DNA of 39,908 nt from Chloroflexota bacterium (GTDB lineage: Bacteria > Chloroflexota > Anaerolineae > J102): assembly GCA_029782215.1 (NCBI GenBank), contig JAKOVD010000174.1, positions 1 through 39,908 of the forward strand. The letters run 5' to 3'. The notes below the pieces were generated by a model. That model made no database searches, was not told the origin of the DNA, and worked only from the letters and a program-made list of their open reading frames with translations. This document shows positions 33,501 to 39,908 of this stretch, piece by piece (within the stretch, counting starts at the first letter, position 1; each line of letters starts with the position of its first letter). The position numbers and the translations under genes are program-made.

Positions 33501-35767
33501 GGGTTAAGCCTTTTGCACCCGAAGTCGGGGCGAGGCTCACTGCCACGGGTGGAGCGCAGGCCGAGGTGGGTTATGGCTTGGGTGTGATCGCTGGCATCGC
33601 CGCCGTGGGCTACACCGTCGGTTTAGGCGCCAAGCTGGATGTGCCTGTGGATGTGACCATTCTCCCCAAACCCGATGTCAGCGTGCCCGAGGCCTGCTTC
33701 CGTCTCAATGCCTACGCCCGTGCCTGGGCTCAGTACCTGTGGGGTGTCAAGATTCCCGGCGCCAACACCAACCCCTCCTATGTCCAGACGATCGCTGAGT
33801 ACCCGCTGGGCTGTCTGGGACCCTTCGCCGCGGAGGCCGCACCCTCAGAAGAGCCGCCTCTGGCGCCCCTGCCGGAGCTCTTCGCCTCGCCGTCGGTCGT
33901 GAGCAGTGCCAGCGGCCGGGTGCTGGCCGCCTATGTGGAAAACAGGGCGGCTCCAGGCGCCACACCGCAGGTGCAGATCATGGCCCGCTTCCAGGACCCG
34001 ACCAGCGGCCAATGGCTGGCCCCAGTCGCCCTCAGCGATCCCGCACACAGCGCTGTCAACCCCGTGGCCTTGTTTGCCGGTCCGCAGGCGCTGCCGGTGG
34101 TGGCGTGGGCGGAGATGCCCTACGACGCCGCCACCGCCGCCGCCCTGGGAAGCGACTTCAACGCCCATCTGCGCCGTCAGGAAATCTTCTATGCCGTGTT
34201 CAAGCAGGAGACCTGGAGCACACCCATCCGCCTGACGGACGATCTCATCATCGACGGCTTGCCCACGGCGGCCGGGGGCACGACCGGGGCGGTACTGGCC
34301 TGGACCCGCGACACCGACGCCGACTACGCCACGCGCAGCGACCAGCGTATCGCTGTCACCCTGTTCGATCCCGCCAGCGAGCGCTTCGGCGCTGTGGAAC
34401 TGCTCTGCAGTCCTGCCGGCGGCATGAACAACGACGTGCGCGCTTCCTACGACCACACCGGCGCTGCCCATCTGGTCTGGATCAACGACGCCGACGCTGA
34501 GTTCACCACTGCCGCCGACCGCCGCCTCACCTGGGCGCGGCGCCAACAGGGAGACTGGGTGATCGAGCAGCCGCAGGCCTTGCCAGCCGGCGTCGATTCC
34601 CCGGCGCTCAGCGCCGGACCGGATGGCCTGCAGCTCGCTTTCCTGGAACGCCAGGCCGAGGCGGATGGCGCCGTGCCTTTGCTTGGTCCCAACGGTGCCC
34701 TGTGGGCGGCGGCGTTGGCCAACGGGCAGTGGCAGGCAGCGCCTGTGCGCGACGAGGTGGGTGGTCTGGTCTTCGCCGAGCAGCCCAACCTGGCTTTTGC
34801 CCAAGGCGAGACACTGCTCGTCTTCCGCCGCTTCAACCCGGCCAGTGACACCAACGCCGCCCTGGGCCAGATCAGCATGAGCCGCGCCCAAGGTGGCGGC
34901 GCCTTCACAGCGCCGATCTACCTGACCGACGAACCCCAGCAGAACTGGCAGCCGGCCCTGGCCATCAACCCTGCCAATCGTCAGGCTGTCATCCTGAAGG
35001 TGGCGCGGGCGCAGAACACGGCCAGCGCCGCCTCAGCCAAGGCAATTGCCGCATCGCAGGCCATCATGGCAAGTCAGGGCAGCACGCTGGCCGCTGCTCA
35101 GGATCCGGTGGAAGCTGTAGTCGCCATCGCCGCCGCCGATCCGGCCCTGGACCCGCTGCAGGCCACAGCCGGTGTTCTGCCTGCGGGCGAGCCCATCACC
35201 GTCACGGTGACGGTGCGCAACGTCGGGCGGGACCCGGCCCTGGATGTGGACCTCACCCTGTATCAGGGTGTCCCCGGCAGCGCAGCCGTGTTGGCGACAC
35301 GGGAATTGGCTGGTCCCTTAGCCCTCAACGCCACCACCACACACAACTTCGTGGTGGCGGCCAAGGGCGGTGAGATGCCCCTCTTCGCCGAGGTGACTAC
35401 CTCTGGCGGTAACGCTACCACCACCAACGACCGTGTTTTCCTGGTCGTAGGCGCACCCTCCACGCCCACCATCGCCGGTGTGACCGCCAGCACCTGGACG
35501 CCGGACGCCTTCGACATCGCCTGGGCTGGCGCCGAGAACGAACGCCCGGCCGGATACCGGGTGCTGCGGTCAACGACTCCGGACGGACTCTACGAACTGA
35601 TCGGAGAGTCGGCTGTCGCCGGCTACACCGATACGCTGGCGCAGCGCGGCCTGACTTACTGCTATCGGGTGCAGGCGCACAATGGCGGCGCATTCTCCCC
35701 ACTGAGTGAAGCCGTCTGCGGGCAGCTCGATCTGTTGGACACCTTTCTCCCCATCGTGACACGCTAG
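30578..35767 (+). CDS. Large secreted multidomain protein: FG-GAP/VCBS repeats, Thr/Pro linker, CARDB- and Fn3-like domains
   Basis: 1729 residues; GAGAGGTG precedes ATG 30578. Signal peptide with predicted cleavage after ALA26. Residues about 40-355 hold FG-GAP-type repeats with five calcium loops (DFNGDGVQD ~87, DIDDDGKTD ~135, DFNGDGRAD ~188, DFNADAKTD ~237, DFDADGHSD ~290), probably part of a beta-propeller. Residues about 359-478 are a Thr/Pro linker. A long middle section has Ig-like and unassigned regions. Near the C-terminus are a CARDB-like domain (LPAGEPITVTVTVRNVGRDP, about 1535-1620) and an Fn3-like domain (about 1625-1720). The last residues, FLPIVTR, resemble the LP-[IL]-V tail often seen in secreted Chloroflexota proteins. 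A cell-surface or extracellular binding role is likely; no catalytic motif seen. Confidence 0.88.
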   Translation: MLRPSRLLQLSLILSSLLILAPVALAAPSRQGGDLPTPGCQWVYSAGGAASFTNLRKDSDFTPLGDLHLGNGFAATSFPAGNGFTDFNGDGVQDVFKVKARPDGLLQWQYAPGGVEAWQDLAYASVPLANLRFGDIDDDGKTDVFAILSQAGGGQQWVYSARGTHSFQALKTLTADEAARYSAPRLGDFNGDGRADVFVAEPRPDGAWQWKYAPGGSGAFVNLAYAYPHPTTLQFGDFNADAKTDVFAALSQAGGGQQWVFSAGGVGNFQTLRTLTAAEVAAYSLVKVGDFDADGHSDIFVAGPRQAGGWQWKVAPQGSGAFVNLAYAFIPPAHLRFGQFGSKGDFSTTDVFAVLDCDPTPTPTATPTPTSAATSTPTRTLTATSTRTPTVTPTPTFTATATRTPTVTPTPTPTATSTSTRTATATTAATSTPTRTPTATATPTATPSPTRTPATTATATDVPFPTDTPVPTLQPANVPGGVRVTIQVNPTRAYAGQAVAVSGQGAAGYALVRVSSIHNGQTVGSTETPVDAQGNYSASLLVPARQPVGITQLCASVAGAANALLACTDFQVDPMPDGQIQGQIRINPGTAVNARVNLVDAAGRLRYVAPVSASGAFQVPSASPGLYKAIVTGQTTDPVSPSPVLVMPNRRADVDISVNPAFRCVVDTRTTAYLKLTSDINAAGNENGGFQIVWQPTGRLNESEHLLKLSEEILAKTQRDHFGVYISGVERTLDFTAFPQTATPAHSVIFRLVDANGQVKQEVRVDGEPFAAKLAVDRLSPSLGSQHPQIQVIPVVKGVEGCPSRYPVHMIRNPLAHPAVKPLNGGTIWQESRQRYEFTGIFPSVTDVQFFLPPQPLPHFGAFDNRFRAGVVVGGVIYESGKIDLTLVRAEVLAKALNVELYNRQKPLQLPPKHLSNPWQQVQGWKLDLGTFDIVAEDYIGMPFVHAPVLDLFGLIQVHAASSAGITYGLKMTGWVKPFAPEVGARLTATGGAQAEVGYGLGVIAGIAAVGYTVGLGAKLDVPVDVTILPKPDVSVPEACFRLNAYARAWAQYLWGVKIPGANTNPSYVQTIAEYPLGCLGPFAAEAAPSEEPPLAPLPELFASPSVVSSASGRVLAAYVENRAAPGATPQVQIMARFQDPTSGQWLAPVALSDPAHSAVNPVALFAGPQALPVVAWAEMPYDAATAAALGSDFNAHLRRQEIFYAVFKQETWSTPIRLTDDLIIDGLPTAAGGTTGAVLAWTRDTDADYATRSDQRIAVTLFDPASERFGAVELLCSPAGGMNNDVRASYDHTGAAHLVWINDADAEFTTAADRRLTWARRQQGDWVIEQPQALPAGVDSPALSAGPDGLQLAFLERQAEADGAVPLLGPNGALWAAALANGQWQAAPVRDEVGGLVFAEQPNLAFAQGETLLVFRRFNPASDTNAALGQISMSRAQGGGAFTAPIYLTDEPQQNWQPALAINPANRQAVILKVARAQNTASAASAKAIAASQAIMASQGSTLAAAQDPVEAVVAIAAADPALDPLQATAGVLPAGEPITVTVTVRNVGRDPALDVDLTLYQGVPGSAAVLATRELAGPLALNATTTHNFVVAAKGGEMPLFAEVTTSGGNATTTNDRVFLVVGAPSTPTIAGVTASTWTPDAFDIAWAGAENERPAGYRVLRSTTPDGLYELIGESAVAGYTDTLAQRGLTYCYRVQAHNGGAFSPLSEAVCGQLDLLDTFLPIVTR
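31652..32010 (+). repeat. Low-complexity DNA coding for the Thr/Pro linker
   Basis: Degenerate CCNACN-type hexamers encode PTPTPTATPTPT-like sequence. No exact long unit is repeated, so it is codon-level low complexity rather than a tandem array. Such linkers expand and contract easily and hold domains away from the cell surface. Confidence 0.8.
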
Positions 35768-35825
35768 CACGGGAGCGACGTACTTGCGATGTGCGTCGCC
35801 CCATACCGCCCTCACGGAGCACATC

Positions 35826-36076
35826 ATGTCATTCCATCCACGCCTTCTCCCAACGCTCAGTGTTGCCCTGGCGGCGCTGCTGCTGGGCGCCGCCCTCTTC
35901 ACATCCATCACCTTCGCCCAGGACGGCCAGCCGCCGGATGTCTCCCAGGAGACTGCTGCATCGCCTGAGGCAGCTAACGCTGCCCTGAGCACGACCTTCA
36001 CCTATCAGGGCAACCTCAACAAGAACGGCCAGCCCGTCAACACCACCTGCAGCTTCCAGTTCAGCCTGTGGGACGC
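35826..36076 (+). pseudogene. N-terminal fragment of a secreted protein, cut by IS-A
   Basis: ATG 35826 with GGAG upstream, 58 bases after the large protein. About 84 residues: a signal peptide (MSFHPRLLPTLSVALAALLL, ending near FTSITFAQ), then a short acidic stretch and STTFTYQGNLNKNGQPVN, TCSFQFSLWDA. The FTYQG-L ... G-PVN-FQFSLWDA pattern is the conserved N-terminus of a group of large secreted bacterial proteins, often with tail-fibre or collagen-like regions. The frame is interrupted exactly at the left end of IS-A copy 2 (36077). No continuation is found after 37117, so more than a simple insertion happened. Confidence 0.75.
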
Positions 36077-37117
36077 CTGTATGGGGTAAATAAACCGTCC
36101 GCAGGGTTTCAGGTCGTTTGATGACGTGAAGTGGCGGTTTTCTGTGGACTGTCCTGGCGATGATGTGGTAGAAGTACAGGCACCCTCGAACCGGAGAACC
36201 CAATCAGTGCGATGATGTACTGGCTACTGGCATGCCTTTTCGCTTTCATACTTGACATCATGATGGTGTTGGGGAGCGACCAAACCGACAAGGATGTGGA
36301 GATCGTGGCCTTGCGCCAACAAGTGCGAATCCTGGGGCAAAGAGCGGGGAGCAAGCCTCAGGTACCACGGGCGGAGAAGGTATTTCTGGCAGCGCTGGCG
36401 GTCAAGCTGCAGTAGGGCGGCAAAGCACGACTGCGTGGAAGCCTGTTGTTGTTCAAGCCGGAGACGATCTTGAAGTGACATCGGGAGCTGGTGAACCGGA
36501 AATGGACCTATCGTCAGAGCCGGAATCGAGTTGGCCGGCCGAAGATCGACGCCGAGATTGAACAGCTGATCCTGCAATTGGCAGAAGAGAACCCTCGTTG
36601 GGTGCGGGGCAAGATCCATGGGGAGATGCACCGGCATCAGATGTTGGCCTGCGACTTCTTCACGGTCGAGACGATCACGCTGCGGACGCTGTATGTGCTG
36701 TTCTTCAGCGAGCTGGGCACGCGTCGGGTGCGGATCGCGGGCTGCACGGCGCATCCGGAAGCGGCGTGGGTTGCGCAACAAGCGCGCAAAGTATAGAGAC
36801 TGTGCTCACGCCGCCCCGAGCTCCCCAGGCGAACTCATATACGGAGAGATGGATCCGTTCCGCCCGCGAGGAGTGTCTGGACCACGTTCTCATCGTCAAT
36901 GACCGTCACTTGCTGAGGGTGTTGCAGGAGTTCGCCGGCTATCACAATGACGAGCGGCCACGCCAGGGATTGGGTCAGCGTGTGCCGTTGGGAACGATAC
37001 CACCGCGCCGAGAGGGAGCGATTCAGCGAAGGGATGTGTTGGGTGGTATCGTCCACAGCTACTATCGCCAGGCTGCTTGATGGTTGCCGAGGCGGATGCA
37101 GTTTTTGCCCCCTACAG
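36077..37117 (+). mobile_element. IS-A copy 2, internally deleted (1041 bp)
   Basis: Same ends as copy 1: CTGTATGGGGTAAA (36077-36090) and TTTGCCCCCTACAG (37104-37117). Over 200 bases shorter because of two internal deletions, near 36629 and near 36790. High similarity elsewhere suggests recent divergence. It separates a truncated secreted gene on the left from unrelated sequence on the right; no target duplication seen. Confidence 0.85.
36212..37080 (+). pseudogene. IS-A transposase, decayed copy
   Basis: Compared with the intact protein at 18489-19577 this copy has an in-frame TAG at 36413-36415 (a Lys codon in copy 1), a TGA at 36476-36478 (Trp in copy 1), loss of the segment before RHQMLACDFFTVE and loss of the segment with the second catalytic Asp (YLIHDRDS). 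The C-terminal part with Glu in SYTERWI and the GQRVP block remains. It cannot make active enzyme. Confidence 0.85.
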
Positions 37118-37466
37118 GATAGGAATGAAGCACGATCGTATCCGCAGCCAGGCCAGGGCGCCACGTTTTCTGAGACCCCAGACAGCCCGGGATGAGGTAA
37201 TTACACGGTACGGGGTACCGGTGCTGCCGCAGGGAAGCGGGGCCGAGAAGGAGCCTGCTTCTGGAAGTGCTCATCGGTCCAGGAAGAACGCATCGTCGCA
37301 CTGAAAGGGCAGGTTCGATTCGCCGCTGTCAATTTGCATAGGAGCGCGGAACAACCCGCACCTCCATGGCAGACAGAAGTAGGATACAGACAGCTGTCTA
37401 TGGAAGAATATGGGCATCGTTCCCGCTTGAAATCTGACAGAAACACAGCGACTCAAAGAGGTTTTT
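37118..37466 (+). other. Gene-free stretch between IS-A copy 2 and the next gene
   Basis: 349 bases without a convincing gene. The only structure I see is a perfect 12-bp palindrome, AGACAGCTGTCT (37388-37399), about 70 bases before the next start codon, which could be an operator. Confidence 0.5.
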
Positions 37467-37880
37467 GTGGCCCAGCCGAGGAAGCAGTGGGTCTATGCCC
37501 CAAAGAAACCAACGCCGCCCAAGGTGCCGGACGCCCTCAAGCGCGAGGTGGAAACAAAGGCCAACGCGCTGGTCGAATCGGTGCTGAAGGCGAAGCACGT
37601 CCAGACGCCGCCGGAAGACCCGCAGTTCAACTACATTGAGAGTCTGTACACCAAGTGGTATCACAGCTACTTCTACTTCTGCGCGCACTACATTGTTGCC
37701 GGTCCCTATGCGATGGCGCCTTCCTTCGAGACGAAATTCGCCCGCCTGACATACCTCGGGGACCAGCGTTTCAGTTTGGCGGCCATGCGCTACACCGGAG
37801 AGTGGATCGAGATCTTTCCCGACCTGACGCTGGAGGAGTGTCTGGAGGCGGTGCGACAGGATCCCTGGTTCCACCCTTGA
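37467..37880 (+). CDS. Conserved hypothetical protein, 137 residues
   Basis: GTG start at 37467 behind AAGAGG. The protein opens MAQPRKQWVYAPKKPTPPKV and contains ESVLKAKHVQTPPEDPQFNY, then YTKWYHSYFYFCAHY and MRYTGEWIEIFPDLTLEECL, ending DPWFHP. I recall similar proteins of this length scattered across bacteria without assigned function. Basic N-terminus, aromatic-rich middle, no signal peptide and no membrane helix. It lies in an accessory region with IS and toxin-antitoxin genes, which suggests horizontal spread. I cannot give a function. Confidence 0.75.
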   Translation: MAQPRKQWVYAPKKPTPPKVPDALKREVETKANALVESVLKAKHVQTPPEDPQFNYIESLYTKWYHSYFYFCAHYIVAGPYAMAPSFETKFARLTYLGDQRFSLAAMRYTGEWIEIFPDLTLEECLEAVRQDPWFHP

Positions 37881-38098
37881 GCAACGGGCGCCATTGGCAT
37901 TCGGCGCGTGGACACGATGTCCGATATCGAAACGTTGCGCGTCGCCATCCGGCGCTTCACCAATTCCATGTAGTCGAGGCCGGCAATTCCCAAGCCGATG
38001 AGTCAAGCTCGTCAGGTCTTCTGTGGCGGTCGGTGGCTCCTGCTGGCTCGGCCTGATGCCGTGCTCTTCTCTGCAAGCCAGCACGATCCTGCGAAGCC

Positions 38099-38194
38099 AT
38101 GATGAAATACCAACCGTATCTAACGGGATCACCACTCGGGCTTTTTGACTTTTTACCAATTTGGGAATACTCTATGCCTGAGGAACCTGAATGA
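38099..38194 (+). CDS. Possible 31-residue leader ORF overlapping higB
   Basis: ATG 38099 opens MMKYQPYLTGSPLGLFDFLP and ends at a TGA that overlaps the higB start as ATGA. Such coupling could tie toxin translation to a leader peptide. However, the promoter I predict for higB starts inside this ORF, and there is no good ribosome site, so it may be chance. The rest of 37881-38190 shows only a very short reading frame near 37917-37973 (MSDIETLRVAIRRF). Confidence 0.25.
   Translation: MMKYQPYLTGSPLGLFDFLPIWEYSMPEEPE
38145..38173 (+). promoter_or_regulatory. Probable promoter of higBA
   Basis: TTGACT (38145-38150), 17-base spacer, TACTCT (38168-38173). Transcription would begin near 38180, just before the GAGGA ribosome site and the higB ATG. 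The -10 box is weak. Confidence 0.5.
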
Positions 38195-38484
38195 GAATCG
38201 TTGCCATCAGCACCCTCAGCCAATTCTGGACCAGGCACCGCGACGCCGAGGAGGCGCTCAGGGTCTGGTACGCAGAAGCAAAGCATGCGCAGTGGCGAAA
38301 CCCGCAAGATATTCGCGACCGCTATCACAGCGCTGATATCCTGCCAGCCAACCGCGTTGTGTTCAACATCAAAGGCAATCAGTACCGGCTGGTCGTTAAG
38401 ATTCACTACAACACCGGCGTCGTCTACATCCGTTTCATTGGTGCTCATGCCGAATACGACCGCATCGATGCGGAGAGAATCTGA
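38191..38484 (+). CDS. higB: Type II toxin, HigB family (RelE-like mRNA interferase)
   Basis: 97 residues, typical for HigB. It begins MRIVAISTLSQFWTRHRDAE and has WYAEAKHAQWRNPQDIRDRY, ADILPANRVVFNIKGNQYRL and KIHYNTGVVYIRFIGAHAEYDRI, the HigB_toxin family pattern including the final H-AEYD block. These toxins cut mRNA on the ribosome. GAGGA ribosome site at 38180-38184. The toxin gene comes first and its stop shares a base with the antitoxin start, the known higBA order. Confidence 0.9.
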   Translation: MRIVAISTLSQFWTRHRDAEEALRVWYAEAKHAQWRNPQDIRDRYHSADILPANRVVFNIKGNQYRLVVKIHYNTGVVYIRFIGAHAEYDRIDAERI

Positions 38485-38879
38485 TGGAAGCCAAGGTCAT
38501 CAAGAATGAAGTCGATTACCAGTCCGCTCTCGCCCATGTGGCCGAGCTAATGGATGCTGCGCCTGGCTCGCGGGAGGAAGAGGAACTTGAGTTGTTCTCG
38601 CTGCTTGTCGAGCAGTACGAACTTGAACACTACCCCGTTCCTGCACCCGACCCGGTGGAGGCAATCTTGTTTCGGATGGAACAAGAAGGGTTGACCCGCA
38701 AGGACCTAGCGGCGTACCTGGGCAGCCCCAGCAGGGTGTCGGAAGTGCTCAGCCGCAAGCGACCTCTGAGCCTTGCCATGATCCGCGCTCTGAACGCTGG
38801 CCTGGGTATTGCGGCCGAAGTGCTGCTGCAAGACCCAAAAGAGCACACGACCGCCGCATTGGGTCCCGTCGCGCGCTGA
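38484..38879 (+). CDS. higA: Antitoxin, HigA family (XRE helix-turn-helix)
   Basis: 131 residues. The N-terminal part (SALAHVAELMDAAPGSREEE, ELELFSLLVEQYE) is the toxin-neutralising region typical of this HigA group. The C-terminal XRE domain reads GLTRKDLAAYLGSPSRVSEV, then LSRKRPLSLAMIRAL. It should bind HigB and repress the shared promoter. Start overlaps the higB stop by one base (TGATG). Confidence 0.9.
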   Translation: MEAKVIKNEVDYQSALAHVAELMDAAPGSREEEELELFSLLVEQYELEHYPVPAPDPVEAILFRMEQEGLTRKDLAAYLGSPSRVSEVLSRKRPLSLAMIRALNAGLGIAAEVLLQDPKEHTTAALGPVAR

Positions 38880-39270
38880 AAGGCGGGGCCAGGTTACTTT
38901 CACGGATTGTGGTCGGCCATTCGTAAGGCCCTCCCGTTAAGCCACTTTGGCCTGTGACGCATTTTGACATGCTTTCAGCCCGTACCGTGTAAGAACCTCG
39001 CCTGGGCAGTAGAACTGACCTCGAGACACAGGCCGGCGGGTCACGTTTGCCGATCTGCGTGCGGACGGATGTGTTCAGTAATCGTTGGCGATAGGATCAG
39101 CGGTCGCCGATGACGTCAGCTGAGACGGCCTTTCGGCCTCACTGCAGCGTGCGATAGACCGAGTGATCCGTTCGGTCTCCTTTCCCTGTCATGCAGTTGT
39201 CCGAGTTCCCCTGTTGGCCGGCTACGCCCCCAAGAGTGCTGGCGTTCTGTAGTAAACCAATGGGTGCGGT
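38880..39270 (+). other. Gene-free stretch between higA and the edge transposase
   Basis: 391 bases with no supported gene. One weak hairpin, GACCGA ... TCGGTC (about 39158-39178) followed by CTCCTTT, might serve as a terminator. The part nearest 39270 probably includes the end of the minus-strand IS. Confidence 0.4.
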
Positions 39271-39908
39271 TCACGTTTTCGCGTCTGGCAGGGTAGCCTG
39301 GTTGCGACGGCGGGCACGGCCGATGGGCATGCGGCGCCAGGGGTGGTCTGCGGGTGGTCGCCAAGGCTGGCGTGGTGTCTGGGGTATTGATGGCTGGTCG
39401 TGGGGGCGGGGCTGGGACCGGGTTGTCTTGGCGGCGGCGGTAGGGCTGGGAGGCAGGATGGGAAGGGGAGGCGGCTTGGCAGCTTCTCGTCGTCGTTGGC
39501 GGCGTTGGATTTGGCGTTGGCGTTGCTGGAGACGGAGGGTGGCAGCGATGTGCGGCCAGTCCTCGAGCCAGCGGTCGCTGCAAACGAGATTGCGCAATGC
39601 CAGCATGGGGTTGACGTGGGCGCGGGCCCAGTGCATGCCACTGCCCTTGAGTCGGGCCTCCACCACCAGCTTGTTGCCACTTTCCACGGCGCCGTCGCCG
39701 ATAGGCCAGGATCTGTCAAGAAGAGTGTGTAAATGGGTGAGAGCAGAGTAAGGAGAAACCAGTGTTTCGAGTCTGGCAGCGTCTGGTTTTGAGCAGCGCC
39801 GAGGCAAGGCGCCGGGGTCAAGGGCCGCCGGAGGCGGCTTGCGCAGCCCTTGACGCCGGCGACGTCTCGGCGATGCTGGGCCGGATGCTGCCAGACGGTT
39901 CAGAGGGA
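39271..39908 (-). CDS. Transposase, ISKra4-like, C-terminal part running off the window edge
   Basis: On the minus strand the frame is open from the edge to a stop at 39271. From about 39711 inward it is a clear transposase: SWPIGDGAVESGNKLVVEAR, LKGSGMHWARAHVNPMLALRN, then a basic stretch and a Pro-rich tail ending in HPWRR-MPIGRARRR, a tail usual for one group of these enzymes. Upstream of 39711 the reading (LDPGALPRRCSKPDAARLETL) does not look like transposase and coincides with a long palindrome, so the gene is probably interrupted there by another element. It differs from the transposase at 1-192, which has no Pro-rich tail. Confidence 0.65.
   Translation of the reverse strand, partial: PLNRLAASGPASPRRRRRQGLRKPPPAALDPGALPRRCSKPDAARLETLVSPYSALTHLHTLLDRSWPIGDGAVESGNKLVVEARLKGSGMHWARAHVNPMLALRNLVCSDRWLEDWPHIAATLRLQQRQRQIQRRQRRREAAKPPPLPILPPSPTAAAKTTRSQPRPHDQPSIPQTPRQPWRPPADHPWRRMPIGRARRRNQATLPDAKT
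39771..39896. repeat. 126-bp multi-part imperfect palindrome
   Basis: Nested arms: GTCTGGCAGC (39771-39780) with GCTGCCAGAC (39887-39896); AGCAGCGCCGAG (39792-39803) with CTCGGCGATGCT (39866-39877), one mismatch; GCCGGGGTCAAGGGC (39811-39825) with GCCCTTGACGCCGGC (39846-39860), one mismatch; an apical CCGCC-GGA-GGCGG (39825-39837). The whole could fold into one long cruciform or RNA hairpin. It lies inside the otherwise open transposase frame at the edge. Confidence 0.75.

Noticed and set aside
37917..37973. Short ORF MSDIETLRVAIRRF as a truncated gene
   Set aside because: Only 18 codons, no family match, no ribosome site.
38106..38130. Possible IS-C right-end-like sequence before higB (CCAACCGTATCTAACGGG)
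   Set aside because: Only about 19 bases with several mismatches and no further IS-C similarity on either side; could be chance.
1..39908. Edge transposases as the two ends of one composite transposon
   Set aside because: The two proteins are different (Pro-rich tail only in the right one), and a 40-kb unit with core mrp genes is implausible from this evidence.

Overview
The window is GC-rich bacterial chromosome, most likely from a Chloroflexota bacterium (Anaerolineae/Caldilineae type). This is inferred from the lipoprotein with a Pro/Thr/Ala/Glu-rich linker behind its lipobox, the long PT-rich linker and C-terminal LPIVTR tail of a secreted FG-GAP protein, the XRE/NB-ARC/TPR regulator, and an IS-rich accessory landscape. 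I saw no rRNA, tRNA or CRISPR array.

Layout. (1) 1-192: C-terminal end of an ISKra4-like transposase. (2) 218-15309, + strand: one long sugar-acid operon. A sigma70-type promoter (218-246) is followed by an array of TACCA-type octamers (258-311) that looks like the operator of the FadR-family GntR regulator encoded as the second gene. Next come a UroD-family protein, the GntR regulator, a ribose-type ABC importer (lipoprotein, two separate ATPase genes, two permeases), two SDR dehydrogenases (one KduD-like), a TIM-barrel isomerase, a beta-propeller lactonase, a second UroD-family protein, UxaC (hexuronate isomerase), a decayed fructuronate-reductase-like SDR remnant and UxaE (tagaturonate epimerase). 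A convergent zinc dehydrogenase follows (15373-16395, -), apparently driven by a promoter inside an IS-end-like sequence. Together this is a hexuronate or modified-hexuronate uptake and catabolism locus. (3) 16425-19888: a graveyard of three IS families, called here IS-A, IS-B and IS-C, joined into chimeras, with a headless TPR gene between them. (4) 19910-25925, - strand: complete Mrp-type Na+/H+ antiporter operon, mrpAB (fused), C, D, E, F, G. (5) 26130-27842: a full-length but decayed IS-C with an IS1-type DDE transposase. (6) 27849-30170, -: XRE/NB-ARC/TPR regulator. (7) 30251-36076, +: a small possible gene, a 1729-residue secreted multidomain protein, and a second secreted protein cut by IS-A copy 2 (36077-37117, itself decayed). 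(8) 37467-38879: a conserved hypothetical gene and a HigB/HigA toxin-antitoxin pair. (9) 39271-39908, -: the 3' part of another ISKra4-like transposase, with a 126-bp imperfect palindrome at the edge.

How the genes fit together. The importer would bring in a sugar acid. UxaC isomerises glucuronate or galacturonate to fructuronate or tagaturonate, and UxaE interconverts those two. SDRs and the Zn dehydrogenase would do the redox steps, the lactonase would open an aldonolactone, and GntR would sense an intermediate. No mannonate dehydratase, KDG kinase or KDG aldolase is in the window, so the lower pathway must lie elsewhere. The two UroD-family genes have no textbook role in hexuronate catabolism and are the most interesting functional unknowns.
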